64,000 nt of DNA from Symbiodinium sp. CCMP2592 (Eukaryota; Sar; Dinophyceae; Suessiales; Symbiodiniaceae): the NCBI GenBank assembly GCA_905221615.1, contig CAJNDT010004924.1, positions 319,501 through 383,500 on the forward strand, given 5' to 3'. The first letter of the stretch is position 1. Each line of letters begins with the position of its first letter. The notes beneath the pieces are model-generated. The model did not search any database. It saw nothing but the letters and a program-made list of their open reading frames with translations, and had not been told where the DNA came from. This document shows positions 50,101 through 64,000 of this stretch, one piece after another. The translations under genes were made by a program, and so were the position numbers.

Positions 50101-50400
50101 CCTTGTGTTGTGCCGTAGCTTAGCAGAAAGGTCTTGAAGGGAGCCTATCTCTGTTCACAGTCACACTCTAATTCTCTAATTTGTGTCCCTTGCTACCGGT
50201 TGCTTTGTCGAAGACACGTCGTCCACCAATACGCACCAAGAAAGAACAGGCCTGCGAATCAGCTACCAGACACGAAGGCACGCAGCAGACGAGTAGCATC
50301 CACAACCACGGCCAGTCACGGCAAGAACACGCACGCAGAGCGGTGAGCTGTCAAGCTCGATTGGAATGGTGCTAGTAGCTTCTTTTCTAATTAACTCTGT
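47160..50400. other. Gene-poor DNA with weak frames
   Basis: 47500-47700 has scattered GAATTCA/TGAATT words. A plus-strand frame at 48285-48420 (KFWDSAHEVFATWQSMIER) and a minus-strand frame near 48600-48800 look mildly protein-like but match nothing known to me. A (GA)n run lies at 49001-49022. Nothing firmer is supported. Confidence 0.4.
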
Positions 50401-50404
50401 TCGC

Positions 50405-50785
50405 CTTTGATGTTCGAAAGGTTCAAGCTTTGAAAGTGTAAAGTTTCAGGCTTTGAAGGTTCGAAGGTTTCCAGGACGCTGGAGTTCGAAAGTGTGGACT
50501 CCTTGGTCTACCCAAGCGAGCGGGCGTCAAAGTTCGAACTTTCGAATTCTACTATTTCAAACTTTCAATCTCTCAAGCTTTCAGTCTTTCGTGCTCGACC
50601 AGCTCCTTCAAACTCGACACTTCAAACTGTTGCCGGGCAGAGATCGATCGTCTCTCAAAGTTTGAGCAGTGTTATCGGAAGATTCGAGTTTGAAACTTCG
50701 ACAGATTCATTTGTTGGACTGTAAGATTGAACGTTTGAGCTCGAACGATTGAAAGTTCGAGTTAGACGAATCAAAACCTGAAAGG
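50405..50785. repeat. TTCGAA/TTTCAAAC-rich degenerate repeat
   Basis: The words TTCGAA, CTTTCAAAC, AAAGTTCGA and TCAAGCTTT recur every 10-20 bp with no fixed period. The same words return at 51720-52140, so one repeat family brackets the minisatellite. Confidence 0.7.
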
Positions 50786-50809
50786 CTTCAGATTTGGTGA
50801 TCCGGCTTT

Positions 50810-51410
50810 ATCACATTTCGGTAAGTTTTCCCGTCATTTGGTGATCCTGATTCGCGTTTCTTTCCTCCTCCTTTGGCGACTCCGGTTCTTCATTCTGAAA
50901 CCCGCCCTCTCATTTGGCGATGCCACTTCATCACATATCCAAAACGCACGCCATGGCGTGCCCTCCTTTGGCACTTGCGGTTCATCACATATCTTCAACG
51001 CCCCCCTCAGTTGGGGATCGTGATTGATCGGTTGCACACATTTCTTAAATCCTCCTGCCATAAAGTGGTTCCAACTCTTCACACATTCTATACCCGCTCC
51101 CTCCTTTGGCAAACCCGGTTGATTCCTTTCATGTGGCGATCCAGACTGTCGCTTTTCTGATCTTCACGTTTCCTAGCCCCCTCCTTTTGCGATCCCGACT
51201 CATCACAGTTCTTCAACCCACCCCCTCAGTAATCCCATCCCCTGGCATTTAGCGATCCCGCTTGGTGACATTTCTTGAACCCGCTTCCTGCTGTGGCGAT
51301 CCCGGTTCATCAGAGTTCTCAAGCCTGCCCCCTCATTTGGCGATGCCTTCATCACAGTTCGTAGCACCGCCCCCTCATTGGGCGATTCTGGCTTTTGACC
51401 TGGCTTTGGC
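50810..51410. repeat. Degenerate minisatellite, period about 45 bp
   Basis: At least ten imperfect units share the order CCCCTC, ATTTGGCGAT, CCCGGTTCATCACA and TTCTTCAACC. Unit length varies from about 40 to 60 bp and identity is low, so the array is old. Plus-strand frames across it are artefacts. Confidence 0.8.
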
Positions 51411-51714
51411 GATGATCGCACATCTTCCGCGACCGAATTCAGCCTGTACCCCAAAAAGAACGTTGCCACTGCAGCCCTTGTTCTAACTTCTGAGGCCCCT
51501 ATGTCAGGCTCCACGGAAGCAGATTTCGGGGTTCTCCTAAATCATAAGGCTTGAACCTAAAGCCTAAGCTAGCACTCCAGGATATTTAGGTACTTCAACA
51601 CCAGTGGCAGTGAAGGTATCTGTCATTTCACTTCAAGCGAAGTTGGCAACTCGATGCTTCAGACCCCAGGCCCTCGACTAAAAAAGCAAGCTCACACGTC
51701 AGAAAATGAAAACG

Positions 51715-52140
51715 CTTGCGAACTCAAGCTTTTAATGTGTTCAGCCAGACAAATTTCAAGTTTTCAAACCTTCAAACTCTCATACTTCGACCTTTGAAGA
51801 TGTCGAACTCTCGAAGTCCGTGTCTGGAACTGTCAAACTGTCGAAGGTTGAAAGTTCAATCCCTCAGGCAAGTTTCGAGATTGCAAACTCTCAAGTTTTC
51901 GAACCCCGTGGGTTTCAAACTTTCAAACTCCGACCTCTCAAAATCTCAAACTCGAGCCCGGGGGCTGCTCCGTGAGCTGCGGACTTCGCCTGTCCTTCAC
52001 CTCACGTCACTCGCACGTTGCACGGCGCTTCAAGCTTGAAACTTTCGAGCTGGATTCCTGTTCAGACCCTTAAGCTCCAAACACGAAGCTGTCGAACTTT
52101 CGAACCTCAAAAGTTTCATTCTCCATACTTTTCAAACGTT
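51715..52140. repeat. Second TTTCAAAC/TTCGAA degenerate repeat
   Basis: CAAACTTTCAAACT, TTCAAACCTTCAAACTCT and TCGAACTTTCGAACC type words dominate. This is the same family as 50405-50785. Confidence 0.7.
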
Positions 52141-54245
52141 CCCTACTCGGGACTTGTATCCTATACGTGATTATGCTGACACACTTGCAGGCATGAAGAC
52201 AGCTCGTGTGAGTTTGTAGTTGAGTCTTCTTTTGAGTCAATGGATTGCATTTGCAAGATTCAAGATAGTGTGTGTGATGCGTGCGAGAAGCTATGCAGAC
52301 AGACGAGCATGTTCTCATCATCTCATGGTACCTCGCAGTAATCACATGTGCATGCGTGCATAGAGAAACAGGCACCCGATTGCAGAGCCAGAGCTCACAC
52401 CGTTCCCACTTCAAACTCTCCTGCCGCAGGTCTTGCAGGTCCCAAACAGTCTGGGTTTCTTGCTGGCCTGGCTCTGCTGGCCCAGAGCAGTGGAACCATC
52501 TTGCTGTTTCCTGCAGCTCGCAAACAAATCGTTGGGTGATTTGGGAATTGCAAGTGCTATGATGTGGAAGCGGCTCGTCCTTCCACACATCGTTCAATAA
52601 AGGGTCAGATTAGTTTGGTTTTCGATCTACTCGAGGCTTCTGCCCTGATACAATGGCGAGGCTGCCGAGCTTGTCGAATCGGACAGGGCCACTTTTGTCT
52701 GCGAATGACGGTCCGACAGAAGCAGGGGGGCAGAGTTCAGAGGAGCAGGAGCCTTGCAATACTGGGAGTCCTCGTGTTTGCGGGGGTTTGCGACCGTATT
52801 CAAGAATGTGTTACGCCCCAGCTCGAGTTGATCTGGGACATTCACTGTTGATACAACCAACTCTTTCCGGCCTGTTTGTTTGAAGCGCTTGGGTGTATTT
52901 TTCTCTGCCAAGGTATCTTCACGGCTTCCCAGATCAAAGCCTTGACCACCGCAAGGCTGGCCTGCAGTGCTGTGCACGAAGCAACAAGCTGTGCTGAGCG
53001 CTAGATGCGTTGCAAGACTCCGCCCACATCACCGGAGTCTAAGCTTCATGTTCACTCAAGAATTTTGGCGGATCGTGTCGTCAGAATTCCATGAGCTATG
53101 CACGTTTTGTTGACATCTGAATACACCGGCCAATGATCGTTGGAAGGTACTTGCAGGATTGGTGACGCTTTGGACAACCCACACACAGTTGCTACGCGTT
53201 GTGCAAGCCGCTGTATAATCAGGAAACAAAGCCGCGCAGGAATCTTTAGCTGCCTGCGTGGTGACAAGCTCGCAGGTAGCTCGGTGAACGAGTATTGCGA
53301 TACTACTCTGGCTGCATGCAGTTTGGTAGCTCCTTTGGCGAGGTTCCTTTCAAAAGGTACCCCCAAGGATGTGGTTCCGGTGCCGAGAACCATGCCATTC
53401 GCATGGCAGCCCCATTCATCATACGAACAAACTTGTTGAATGCCGCGCAGGCACCGATAACTAACTTAGGTAGTGCATGCCTTCAGCCAGCAGCCCGAGT
53501 CTACATCCAACTGCGAAGCTCTGGAGCCTGCAGGAGCTCTCCAGCTACGGCCAACTACGGCCCACACTGCCTCGGCGATTGGCAGCTCAGCTCCTGGATG
53601 CTCGTCCCGAGGCTGTTTGGGCCTCCACGACCTAGCCTTCCGAGGACTTTCGGCTGGTTTAGGTTTGTTCGACCCGGCCCTCAACCTAGGGAGAGGTCAA
53701 CCGCAACCTTACATCAACTACTGCTAGCCGGAGTGTGCCACATGCTGAGAAGGACTCATCATCGAGAAGGGTAGGCAGGTCAAGCAGACGCCTGATGGCA
53801 GCGCGACATGCGCTTGTGTTGCGACGCGCTGCCAGGCAGCTTTCGCGGCCTTCAACTTTTCTGGTACCCCTGGGTCTGATGCGAGCTGCCCTTTCCGTGA
53901 CAAAACAGCAACCCGGCAGAAGTTCATACGAAAGATGCAGTATACGTTGGCACATGCTATGCATACGCGGCACTCTCAGGGCACGCTCGGACCAAGGTCA
54001 CCCAAGAACTCTCCGATACGCTGGCCATGATATCTTACTTGCGGGAGAGATGGCCTGGGCTTCCCATCCACGCCGCGTATCTTATTCATCTTCCAGTGGC
54101 CACATGTTGCGCCACCCCCTCCCGATCCTAAGGTCATCGGCATCTCCACTGGTGCCATCGTTGCCAGTTGCACTTCTGTGATACAGAAATCGTTTTCAAC
54201 ATCATGAAAGTGCTCCTTCAACACGCCCGTCGAGCTGTTTGACAG
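52141..54245. other. No gene confidently recognised
   Basis: Open frames on both strands to ~175 codons (52070-52597 minus, 53295-53774 plus, 53735-54181 plus). The plus-strand ATG at 53795 starts an Arg-rich MAARHALVLRRAARQLSR, like a mitochondrial presequence, but nothing recognisable follows. Confidence 0.4.
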
Positions 54246-54249
54246 GAAC

Positions 54250-54920
<671 letters not shown>

Positions 54921-54924
54921 CGAG

Positions 54925-57780
54925 ACATGAAAACAGTGCAGGCCTTGCGCCATGATCGTGGCGCTCGGGATAGGTCACAGACTGACTGTCCATGATCGCA
55001 GTTGAATTATTGCGGGATCCTGGAAGAACTTCACGAGGTTTGCTGAGAGGTGTTGGCGCTATCGGCGACATCACCATCACCACTATCGCTGGACTGAAGA
55101 ATGTCCAGAGAGGCTTCTGCTTCGATTTTGACACAGTGCAGCAGCAGGCCGCGAGATGCCAGCATCTTCATTCGCTTCAAGGGCCTTGTTGTTTGATCGC
55201 ATCACAGTTTTGCAATTGCTTTTGCGCAGAAAGCGGTGACAGGCATTTGACAGCGACGGTGAATGCTGGAAGGAATTCTGGCTGCCCCGTGAATCTCTGT
55301 CAAATCCACCTGAAGCCAAGTTCAATGCGTCCCGGCTTCTTTGCGAGCTTTCAACTGTTGACCCCATGAAGCGTTTAGACCGTTAAGACTTTGACAGACA
55401 TCCGCAGTTGTAGGGCCCCGAGCCCCGCGACTTTTGCGAGTAGTCGTATGCGCAATCCGCAATCTTGACGCTGACTTGTTGTGGTTGTCAGATTGATCTA
55501 ATCTTACCTGTACAGTAGTAGGACAGAATGTTACGTACGTCACTGAACCACCGGACTTGTAGATGCTCTGCCGTTTTTAGTGTAATCAGGTAGATAGATG
55601 GACGGATACATAGACTCAGAGCCCATGCTTTGTGCCCCACAAGTATTATGCAAGTACCGGGTCAGCCCCAGGTAGTGTTGGTTTTGCTGTGCATTCGGCG
55701 GAAGCGATCGTGTGAGTGAGGCCCGCCAGAAAATGCACAACATAGTCCAGTTTTGTTCCCTGTAACGGTCCTCGGCCCGCGAACACAAGCTAATGTTTTG
55801 CTACGTGGCATTGCAATTACGTGGTCAGCCCCAGCTGCTCGGGAAGGACCCGACCGCGCAGCAAAAAGGCGGGCCATGGAAATGCATCATATCGTTGGAC
55901 GAAAGATGTAGGGCAAAAAGTAGGTTCCACACAGGTCGCTTCTTTCTTCACCCGGCTCCTAGCGCAGGCTGCGCGTGCGTTCGCGCAACGTGACCTGCTG
56001 GTACCGGCCCTACCCCAAACGCGAGCGCGTGGCAAAACGACTGAAATGAAGCACCCAGCGGAATGCACAGTGACAAGTGAAAAGGAATTCACAGCAAATA
56101 AACTCTTTGGGTTCTTCGCTCGGGCTCCCCCGCCACTTTCTGACTCCGCGATTAGGTGCTTGGCTCCAACTCCGGCTCGGAGGGCTCGGACTCCGAACGC
56201 TGGGAGAAGGCCCATTTGCCGCTTGCTGCAGCCTACCGGGAGGACTCTGTGCGGCTACACACCGTGCAGATCTGTGGATGCTATATGCAATGCCCGAAAT
56301 GCCTGAGATTGTCTGAGCAAACGATCGAATGTATGTTTAACACACATGCATATATGTAAGCAATGAGATTATAGTGTGTAGTATACTGATACTCCAATAT
56401 AAGATGAAATAACAAATAGAATACAATGGAATAGAATAGACTAGATACGTATGGGTGCAGTTGTGTTGTCTAGTTGTACAATGGTGAATAGCTGTATGTG
56501 TATGAGTACATGCACATAAACAGACGGCAACCTGTTTTCTCTTTGTTTTGCATGTCGGTCGATATACCGAAAGCTACAGCGACAAACGCACATGCGTGTG
56601 CATGTGTACCGAAGCTGTCTTCTGCCCTGGTCCTAGGCCGTGTTGATGACTAGACTTGCCCGCAGAATCTTCACAATCCCATCTCCGCCAATCCTCATAC
56701 CTGTTTCTAAACCTGAATTGGCAAGTCCTTGTCGTTTTGGCCCGCTCAGTCGGTGTGTGCCATCTCCAGAAAATTCCAGAGCGACCCTCGCACATCTTGA
56801 CAGTCACAATTGTGCAAAATCCGAGCAGCAATCCTTTGGCGGGTACCCCCTGCCAAATTGCTCCCTCATTGAGACCCACCCCAGTCTCGTTCCTATTCCC
56901 ATCAGGCGGCAGTTGTTGAGGCATTCAGGTCCCTCGCTGGCACCAGGGTTGTCGAAGGGCTGCTCACCTCAGCGCATAAAGATGGTAGAGGTGGAGTTCT
57001 GGTGTTGTGTATGAGACGTTCGGAGAGCGACGTAGATTGAAAACGAGATTGTGTTGGGCTGAAGGACCGGAATGGAATTTATGCTGTTCCGAGTTGTAGG
57101 GTGCATGCAGAAATCGTTCTTATGCGATGGCCGAAAAGAAGCATTGTTGTAAGTCTTGCCCAGCACCATGTCCAAGATCCGCCGGGTGCACAAGCGGTGG
57201 GTGCTTTGGTTCGTATTGTTGGGTGCCACACTCCGGTCTCCTATCCCCTAGTGGAAACGCAAACAGTTTATTTCCCTTCGCCGGCAGGACTTCCTGAAGT
57301 TGGATTTGTCCACCGCGATTTCTGCTGGCCACTGGGCTGTTGGGCTGGGACTTTAGGGAAGTTAAGACTCTGCCCATCTGAGCGCGTTTGTTTCAGGTTG
57401 AAAGATTCCTGTTACTGTGCTGGCAGACTCCTGCTTGAGCATGTGCTTGTGTTACTGTCATGCACTCGTTTTACTGCCTGCAGTTCACCTGCCGCAGCTG
57501 GACTAGCCACATAATTAGCCCACCGGGATGGCTTTGCCGATACATGAAAGTACCTCACCTCGGCCGCGCCCAGTTGCCGATTCGTGAGGCACTGCACCTT
57601 TGCTGGTCCTCCATGGTGACCGCGACCGCAGCGTACCGCTGGAGAATGGTCAGGCATCGGTCAGCTCTTCAGTCGCTGCAAGCTTGTTTGTTTGAGCTTA
57701 AAACAACCTGTCCGGCAACTGGATTCTAAGAGTCTCGCATCGTGGAAGCACAGACACTCGAGAGGCAGAAGACGGCTTTT
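54925..57780. other. No gene confidently recognised
   Basis: Several 60-160-codon frames on both strands with no domain. 56120-56220 contains LRLGGLGLRTLGEGPFAACC, faintly like the C-terminal region of LINE reverse transcriptases, too short to call. 56300-56570 is AT-rich and empty. Confidence 0.4.
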
Positions 57781-57784
57781 GGCC

Positions 57785-59465
<1,681 letters not shown>

Positions 59466-59525
59466 AATTCACGCCTTTGCCGGTACGTTTCTCTGCTTTG
59501 CCGATTTGGTACTCATGTTTGGGAG

Positions 59526-59651
59526 GTGATCGTACCGTGTAGAGGTACCATGTCCTTGAGCTTGCAGGAGCTGTTCGAGGCAGCTGCGCATCCAAAGGAG
59601 CTCTTGGTGCTGAAAGGCTGGCATCATTCATTTTGTGTATCCGAAGTGTGA
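59526..59651 (+). CDS. Alpha/beta-hydrolase-like C-terminal exon
   Basis: After an AG the frame reads VIVPCRG, then LQELFEAAAHPKELLVLKGW, then HHSF, and stops at 59649. This resembles the end of ABHD/bem46-type serine hydrolases: the acid strand (E-V-P), a helix, the PKEL-LL strand and the catalytic-His loop. No upstream nucleophile exon (G-S-x-G) was found, perhaps because the TTG block lies between. Either the last exon of a split gene or an orphan remnant. Confidence 0.4.
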   Translation: MIVPCRGTMSLSLQELFEAAAHPKELLVLKGWHHSFCVSEV

Positions 59652-60084
59652 AGTTCTTCTCGACCAGAACATGGAGTTGGCTTGTGCTTCGCCAATGAGC
59701 GGCTATTGTCGATCGCTTGATGATTGCGTAGGGGTTGCAGACATCGCTGCGACAGGCACTTCTAGTTCATTGCTTTGTTTCCCGCTTTGACTGAGGACTA
59801 ATGGTTGCTGCGGTATGCTGTACCGGCTCTACAGCTTAATCGTCTTAGGGCAATGACGGATGTGAACATTAACATGCACTTACGCATGCATGTGAGCTCA
59901 TGTGGGGTTTTGCAAAAGGGTCGCGCAGACTGACGAAGAGTTCAACAACGTGATGTTTTCCTGGCCAGTCTACGGTGGACCGTGGGTGTGATCGTATCTT
60001 TTCTTTGTGTTCTGCTTGGCACAAGCTGGTAGCGTTCCTAGTCTAATAACCTTGATTACTTGTAATCTCTGGGAGCAGGTTCCG
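59652..60084. other. No recognisable feature
   Basis: No frame of note and no repeat seen. Confidence 0.5.
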
Positions 60085-61135
60085 GAATTAATTCTGTCAA
60101 ATATCTGTCTTTAGTTTGTCTTCCACATGTGTCAGAAATCTGTCACCTGCAGGCTGGTAGGGTTTGGCATCTGTGAATAATCTGTGAGTAATCTGTCAAC
60201 AGTTTCTGGCAGATCTACGAAAAATCTGTCCCAAATCTGTCTCATCTGAACTGCTCGCTTACACGTGGTCGTGTCAGAGCCGTCAAATCGAGCTGGTTCT
60301 GGAGTTTTTCGAGCAGCAGGACCTCCTTCATCAGCAGGCTAAGTCTATCGGAAGTTTCGCTTGACAGCATTCCTGCGTGAGGAGCAACGGCAACACATCG
60401 TACCTCTTAGCAGTGGGGCACACTTCGAGGCCACAGTGACAGCAACAAATCGTACTTCTTAGCACTGGCCACAGCAATGCCAACAAATGGGCGGGGTGGG
60501 CAGGGTGGCAGGGACCCGGAACATCTTGACACATTTTTGACAGATTTTTGACACATTTTTGACAGATTCCACGAGCTGTCGCCAGGGTCCGGGAGCCCCC
60601 GCACAGGCGCCCGCGCCCTCTGCGGGGCCTCACCGGGCAGGCCCGCGGCCCCCTAAAACCCCTAGCTGTCTCGGCCCGGCTGTGGCCCGCCCCGCTCGCC
60701 CTCTGCGGGGCCTCACAGGCTGTCCGGGCCCTTTCTGGAAGCGCTGTCGTGGGGGCTGGAACTGGAAGTGGTGTCGCCGTGCTAAGAAGCACGATTTGTT
60801 GCCATTGCTCTGTACGACTAAGTCTGACTAAGCGTTGCAATGGCCTCGAAGTGGTGGCACTGCTGTGGCCAGTGCTAAGAAGTACGATTTGTTGCCGTCA
60901 CTGTGGCCTCGAAGTGGTGCCCCACTGCTAATTGGTGCGATGTGACACCGCAGGCACCGCTGAAAACACTGACAAGCAAAACACAAATAAATCACAAAAA
61001 AACACAGATTGGAATCCAGCCCCAACCAGATGAATCACAGATAAATCACAAAGAAATCACAACTTCAAAAACCACCGACATGGCTGATCACAGATCTGTG
61101 ACAGATTGAAAACACAAATAAATGACAGATTAAAT
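60085..61135. repeat. Foldback element, ~1 kb
   Basis: 60391-60476 and 60861-60947 are reverse complements at roughly 90 percent or more (shared core TGCTAAGAAGTACGATTTG). A third partial copy of the core lies at 60778-60810. Outside them the left flank (60085-60245) repeats AATCTGTC and the right flank (60960-61130) repeats its complement GACAGATT with AAATCACA, so the symmetry extends outward. The centre is GC-rich with two copies of CCCTCTGCGGGGCCTCAC and a duplicated ACATTTTTGACAG unit. No coding capacity: a non-autonomous foldback or MITE-like element. Confidence 0.75.
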
Positions 61136-62690
61136 CCAAAAATAAGTAATTTTCCCAAGCCAACGATTACCACGGAATCAGGGTTATAATCCTAGTCCTA
61201 CTCCACGAATGAGACGTAAAGAGTCATTCAACGTTGTGATTTTCGACACAGAGCGCAACTTAAGTTCACGATCATGCCATCGTGCAGGTGGAGACCATTT
61301 GTTGCGAGATCCGGCAGCACTGGCTTCAGTACTTTGGTGAATGCTTTGGGATTGATGCTTTGTTGCCGTTGTGAGTAGTGCATTGAAGCCTCCCGGTGCA
61401 TTGCGAAACCATTTGCAGCCTGCCGCGTTGTGCAAGGAAGCTCGAAGACAGCAAGCAAAGCGGGCCGGGCCATTCTTGATTTCACGTCCAAGTACCCACG
61501 AGGACTGGAGGGGACATGTTCCGAGATCTCTCATAAAGAACGCGGATCAAACTGTACTCCTGATTAAGAACTTTTGATGGGTATCTTACTGTGTGGGCAG
61601 GGGCGTGTTGTGCCAGCAAGCGAGTACAGAAAGACGTTATGAGATGATGCGGGCCAAAAATAGTTTGAACCTATGGCCAAGCAGACCTCAGGTGTTGCCT
61701 AAGCCTCGCCTACCTCGATGCTTTGCAAGTGGTGCAGAAGACACTATGTGCAACGCACAGGAGACACTGTGGACGAGCACTGAGAACTTCTTGGTGTCGG
61801 ACCCTGCAGCCTGGTGACCATCCGATGCATCGCTCCGGAAGTGGTGCAGCATGGAGACATCGAGCGACATGACGACCGCCCACACTTCGTCACTTTCTCT
61901 GAAGGGCTCTTCCGATGCAGACACAGTTCGACCGAATGCGCCAGGAACCTTGACGATGAATTTGTCAAGGAAGACTCTGCCGAGAAAGCTTTTACGGCGA
62001 GCCGCTCAACTTTCTGCAGCGGCCGGATGGTGATTTTGGATCCAGGCCCTGCCGGATTTACACCGATCTCGTGGATCTCTCTGCAGTGCTGATTCGTTGC
62101 CGACTGAATGTCACGGCTTTTTGAATTGAAGACATGCTACCCTCTGGCGCTTCCCGGAAAAGCATTGCTAGTTTTGCCTGGCTGCTCCAGACGCGACGAA
62201 GGGTCTCGCAAGTGCACGCTCCAAGGATGGGTGAAGTGACAGCCCTCCAGATCTTGGCAGATGTTGCGGGCTGAGAACCAGAGGAAGTGCATGAATGCGT
62301 TTCCACGATCTTGATCCGCAGGTTCATGCGAGAGGCATGAGATACGCTGAAGTCGTCAGCACCGTCGAAAAGGCTGGCGAGAAGGTTTGAGGTGTCATCA
62401 CGTTGCTGCCATGGAATGTGCCATGAGCACTGAAAAGTTTGGCAGTGAAGAAGCAAACGATCCACGAATCGAGCCAGATCGTAGGTCCCCCGTTCCAATG
62501 GCTTGCACAGGCGATTCCCATCGCCGAGTCCCTGAGCGACTCACTGGCCTTGTCTAGCATGGGCCCCAGACCGGTGGGTTCAGGGTTGGCGGCGCGTGAT
62601 GCCTCTTCTGAAACTCAACCTGATCAGACGCAAAACGAATGAATCTCGCCATGATCCTACATTCGGAGGTGACTTGTTAGTTCTGACAAA
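61136..62690. other. Unassigned, weak frames
   Basis: A 146-codon minus-strand frame (62058-62498) and a 92-codon plus-strand frame (61814-62092) are the longest. Neither shows a known motif and they cannot be told from chance by eye. Confidence 0.35.
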
Positions 62691-62696
62691 GCTTGG

Positions 62697-62945
62697 ATGA
62701 CACCGCCCCGACAGTGGCGCCTGCTTTTCTTCATCAGAATTGCTGCGCTTGCGACATTGGCAGCTTGTGGTGTGTCGATGCTTGGTCCGCTTGGACTTCG
62801 TGTTTGCTTGTCCCAGGCTTGGGTCGTCCCAACTCAAGCTCCACCCCCCAACGAAGCATCACGGGACCGTCTTGCTGAGCTAACTTTGGTCTTGAATGGG
62901 CCCTGCCATCAGATGCTTCTTTCCATGTCAGCTCAAGGCCTTTAG
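62697..62945 (+). CDS. Small ORF with N-terminal membrane segment
   Basis: 82 codons. MTPPRQWRLLFFIRIAALAT opens a hydrophobic, positively flanked stretch like a signal anchor or signal peptide (to about residue 40), followed by a polar tail with RDRLAELTLVLNG. It could be the first exon of a secreted or membrane protein. No homologue recognised. Confidence 0.3.
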   Translation: MTPPRQWRLLFFIRIAALATLAACGVSMLGPLGLRVCLSQAWVVPTQAPPPNEASRDRLAELTLVLNGPCHQMLLSMSAQGL

Positions 62946-63230
62946 TTCAGTAGGCTTGAGACTCATGGGATCCATGGCTTGCAATCTATATACGTTATAA
63001 ATTGAAAAGAACAAGGCAATCTCAACGAGCCATCCAAAGACCACAAGCTTCATCGTTGCAGCTCCAGGCAGCTAAGCAGTGGTCCCCTTCCACCAGACAT
63101 GCGCGCATAGGTTGTGCATCACTCGACCGGGTATTCGCGATCCGCAACGCGCGAAAGAGACCCCAAACCCCGCAGACCTGGCTGCTGGTCGGCTGGTTCT
63201 TCAGTCTTAGAAAAACGCAGCACATGGACC

Positions 63231-63455
63231 ATGGATGATGGCAGCGACGATGACGTGGCCGTCAAGGCGGCAGAAGCCTTGGGCTTCTTGGCAGCAGAGC
63301 CTTTCTGCATCCGACAACTTACAGTTCCATGCTCAACCTGTCATCCTGTCAAAACAGCCATCCAGTCTCCAAGACTGCCCTGTCAGGTTATGCAAGACAG
63401 CCTAGAAGCAGAGCATGGTTCGAAGTCGGTGAAGAAGAAGTCATTCCCTGTAAGA
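63231..63455 (+). CDS. Candidate 5' exons of an unknown gene
   Basis: ATG at 63231 opens MDDGSDDDVAVKAAEALGFL, an acidic protein-like start. A second piece after TGTCAG (63388) reads VMQDSLEAEHGSKSVKKKSF and ends at CCT/gtaaga, a good GT donor. The two are in one frame, with less protein-like sequence between that may be an intron. The gene would run past the window edge. Identity unknown. Confidence 0.3.
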
Positions 63456-64000
63456 GCATTCGGCTGAAGGCTCCCTTGCCTCTTTTATGGAAGTGGCAGT
63501 GGACCCTCGCCGGCCCGATGCCAGCGCAGCGGATCCCCTGGAGCCCGGGGAGAAGGCATGAAAATGCACCGTTTATCGGAACAGCTTGGTGATTCGAAGT
63601 TCGGCTCTGCGATAGAGATTCTATGCAGAAGTGCGCACCTTCCCAAAAGGAGTTTGATGTCGTATTCGGACTTGTGCCACAGCAGGGACTCTCGACTCCT
63701 GAGAGGGGCTACATTGGGCCACTTTGGCTCTGTAGTTTGCTGCCCAGTAGTTGGTGTCCTAGTGCAAGATGATAGCATTGTCTCGCGAGTGCGCCAACTC
63801 TCCGCAATCAGGTGAGGATGTTCCGTGTTTTCCTCATGTGCATGCCCGAATTCTTGCCTCCAGGCCAAGCAGTCCGGTGAGACCCGGGCGGTGTCCAAAG
63901 CATCTGTTAGGGACAGAGAGCGGGTCCAAGGGGGCATTTGGGATTTGGAGTGTTGACGTGTCCGAGCCATCCAATTGGAGGGAGTTTCATCCGCTTGCCT

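Noticed and set aside
53295-53774. 159-codon plus-strand ORF
   Set aside because: No domain. It overlaps other open frames of similar length on both strands with no splice-consistent structure.

Overview
The window looks like nuclear DNA of a dinoflagellate, most likely a Symbiodiniaceae-type genome. Genes are broken into many very short exons. Most introns that can be resolved begin with GC or GA rather than GT, and a G often sits on both sides of the splice. There are long triplet and dinucleotide microsatellites, a near-complete relic of the dinoflagellate spliced leader, a LINE and a copia-type LTR retrotransposon. All three confidently recognised host genes lie on the plus strand, as expected for unidirectional gene clusters. 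The taxon is an inference from these traits; no rRNA or organelle marker is present.

Layout. 1-4.3 kb: a 22-bp tandem repeat, then nothing recognisable. 4.3-11.8 kb: a uridine/nucleoside phosphorylase gene of about 16 exons. 12.1-12.2 kb: a short, strongly paired, possibly structured element. 12.6-13.9 kb: a three-exon rhomboid intramembrane protease. 13.9-21.6 kb: unassigned DNA with a few exon-like pieces. 21.7-45.5 kb: one DEAD-box RNA helicase of the DDX3/Ded1 family in about 25 exons. All classical motifs can be followed through it, including a 14-nt microexon. One intron holds a LINE in sense (24.1-31.6 kb) and another holds a complete-length but decayed copia element in antisense (38.07-43.44 kb), with LTRs, TSD, primer site and polypurine tract. 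45.5-64 kb: gene-poor, with a spliced-leader relic, a degenerate minisatellite, long TAG and TTG repeats, one alpha/beta-hydrolase-like exon, a roughly 1-kb foldback element, and two weak gene starts near the right end.

The most unusual item is the LINE. ORF1 (RRM-like) and ORF2 (endonuclease plus reverse transcriptase) are intact and share a frame, separated by one TGA. A third, roughly 1,066-codon intact ORF follows. It has a signal-peptide-like start, Trp-rich repeats, a duplicated acidic domain and C-terminal Pro-rich repeats, and I recognise no family for it. A strong pyrimidine tract plus AG lies just upstream and could serve as its own trans-splice acceptor. The decayed copia element carries an extra domain that resembles the double-stranded beta-helix of 2OG-Fe(II) oxygenases, a second lead worth checking.

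Exon boundaries were worked out by eye from reading frame, AG/G acceptors and family conservation. Single-nucleotide shifts are possible where a G repeats on both sides.
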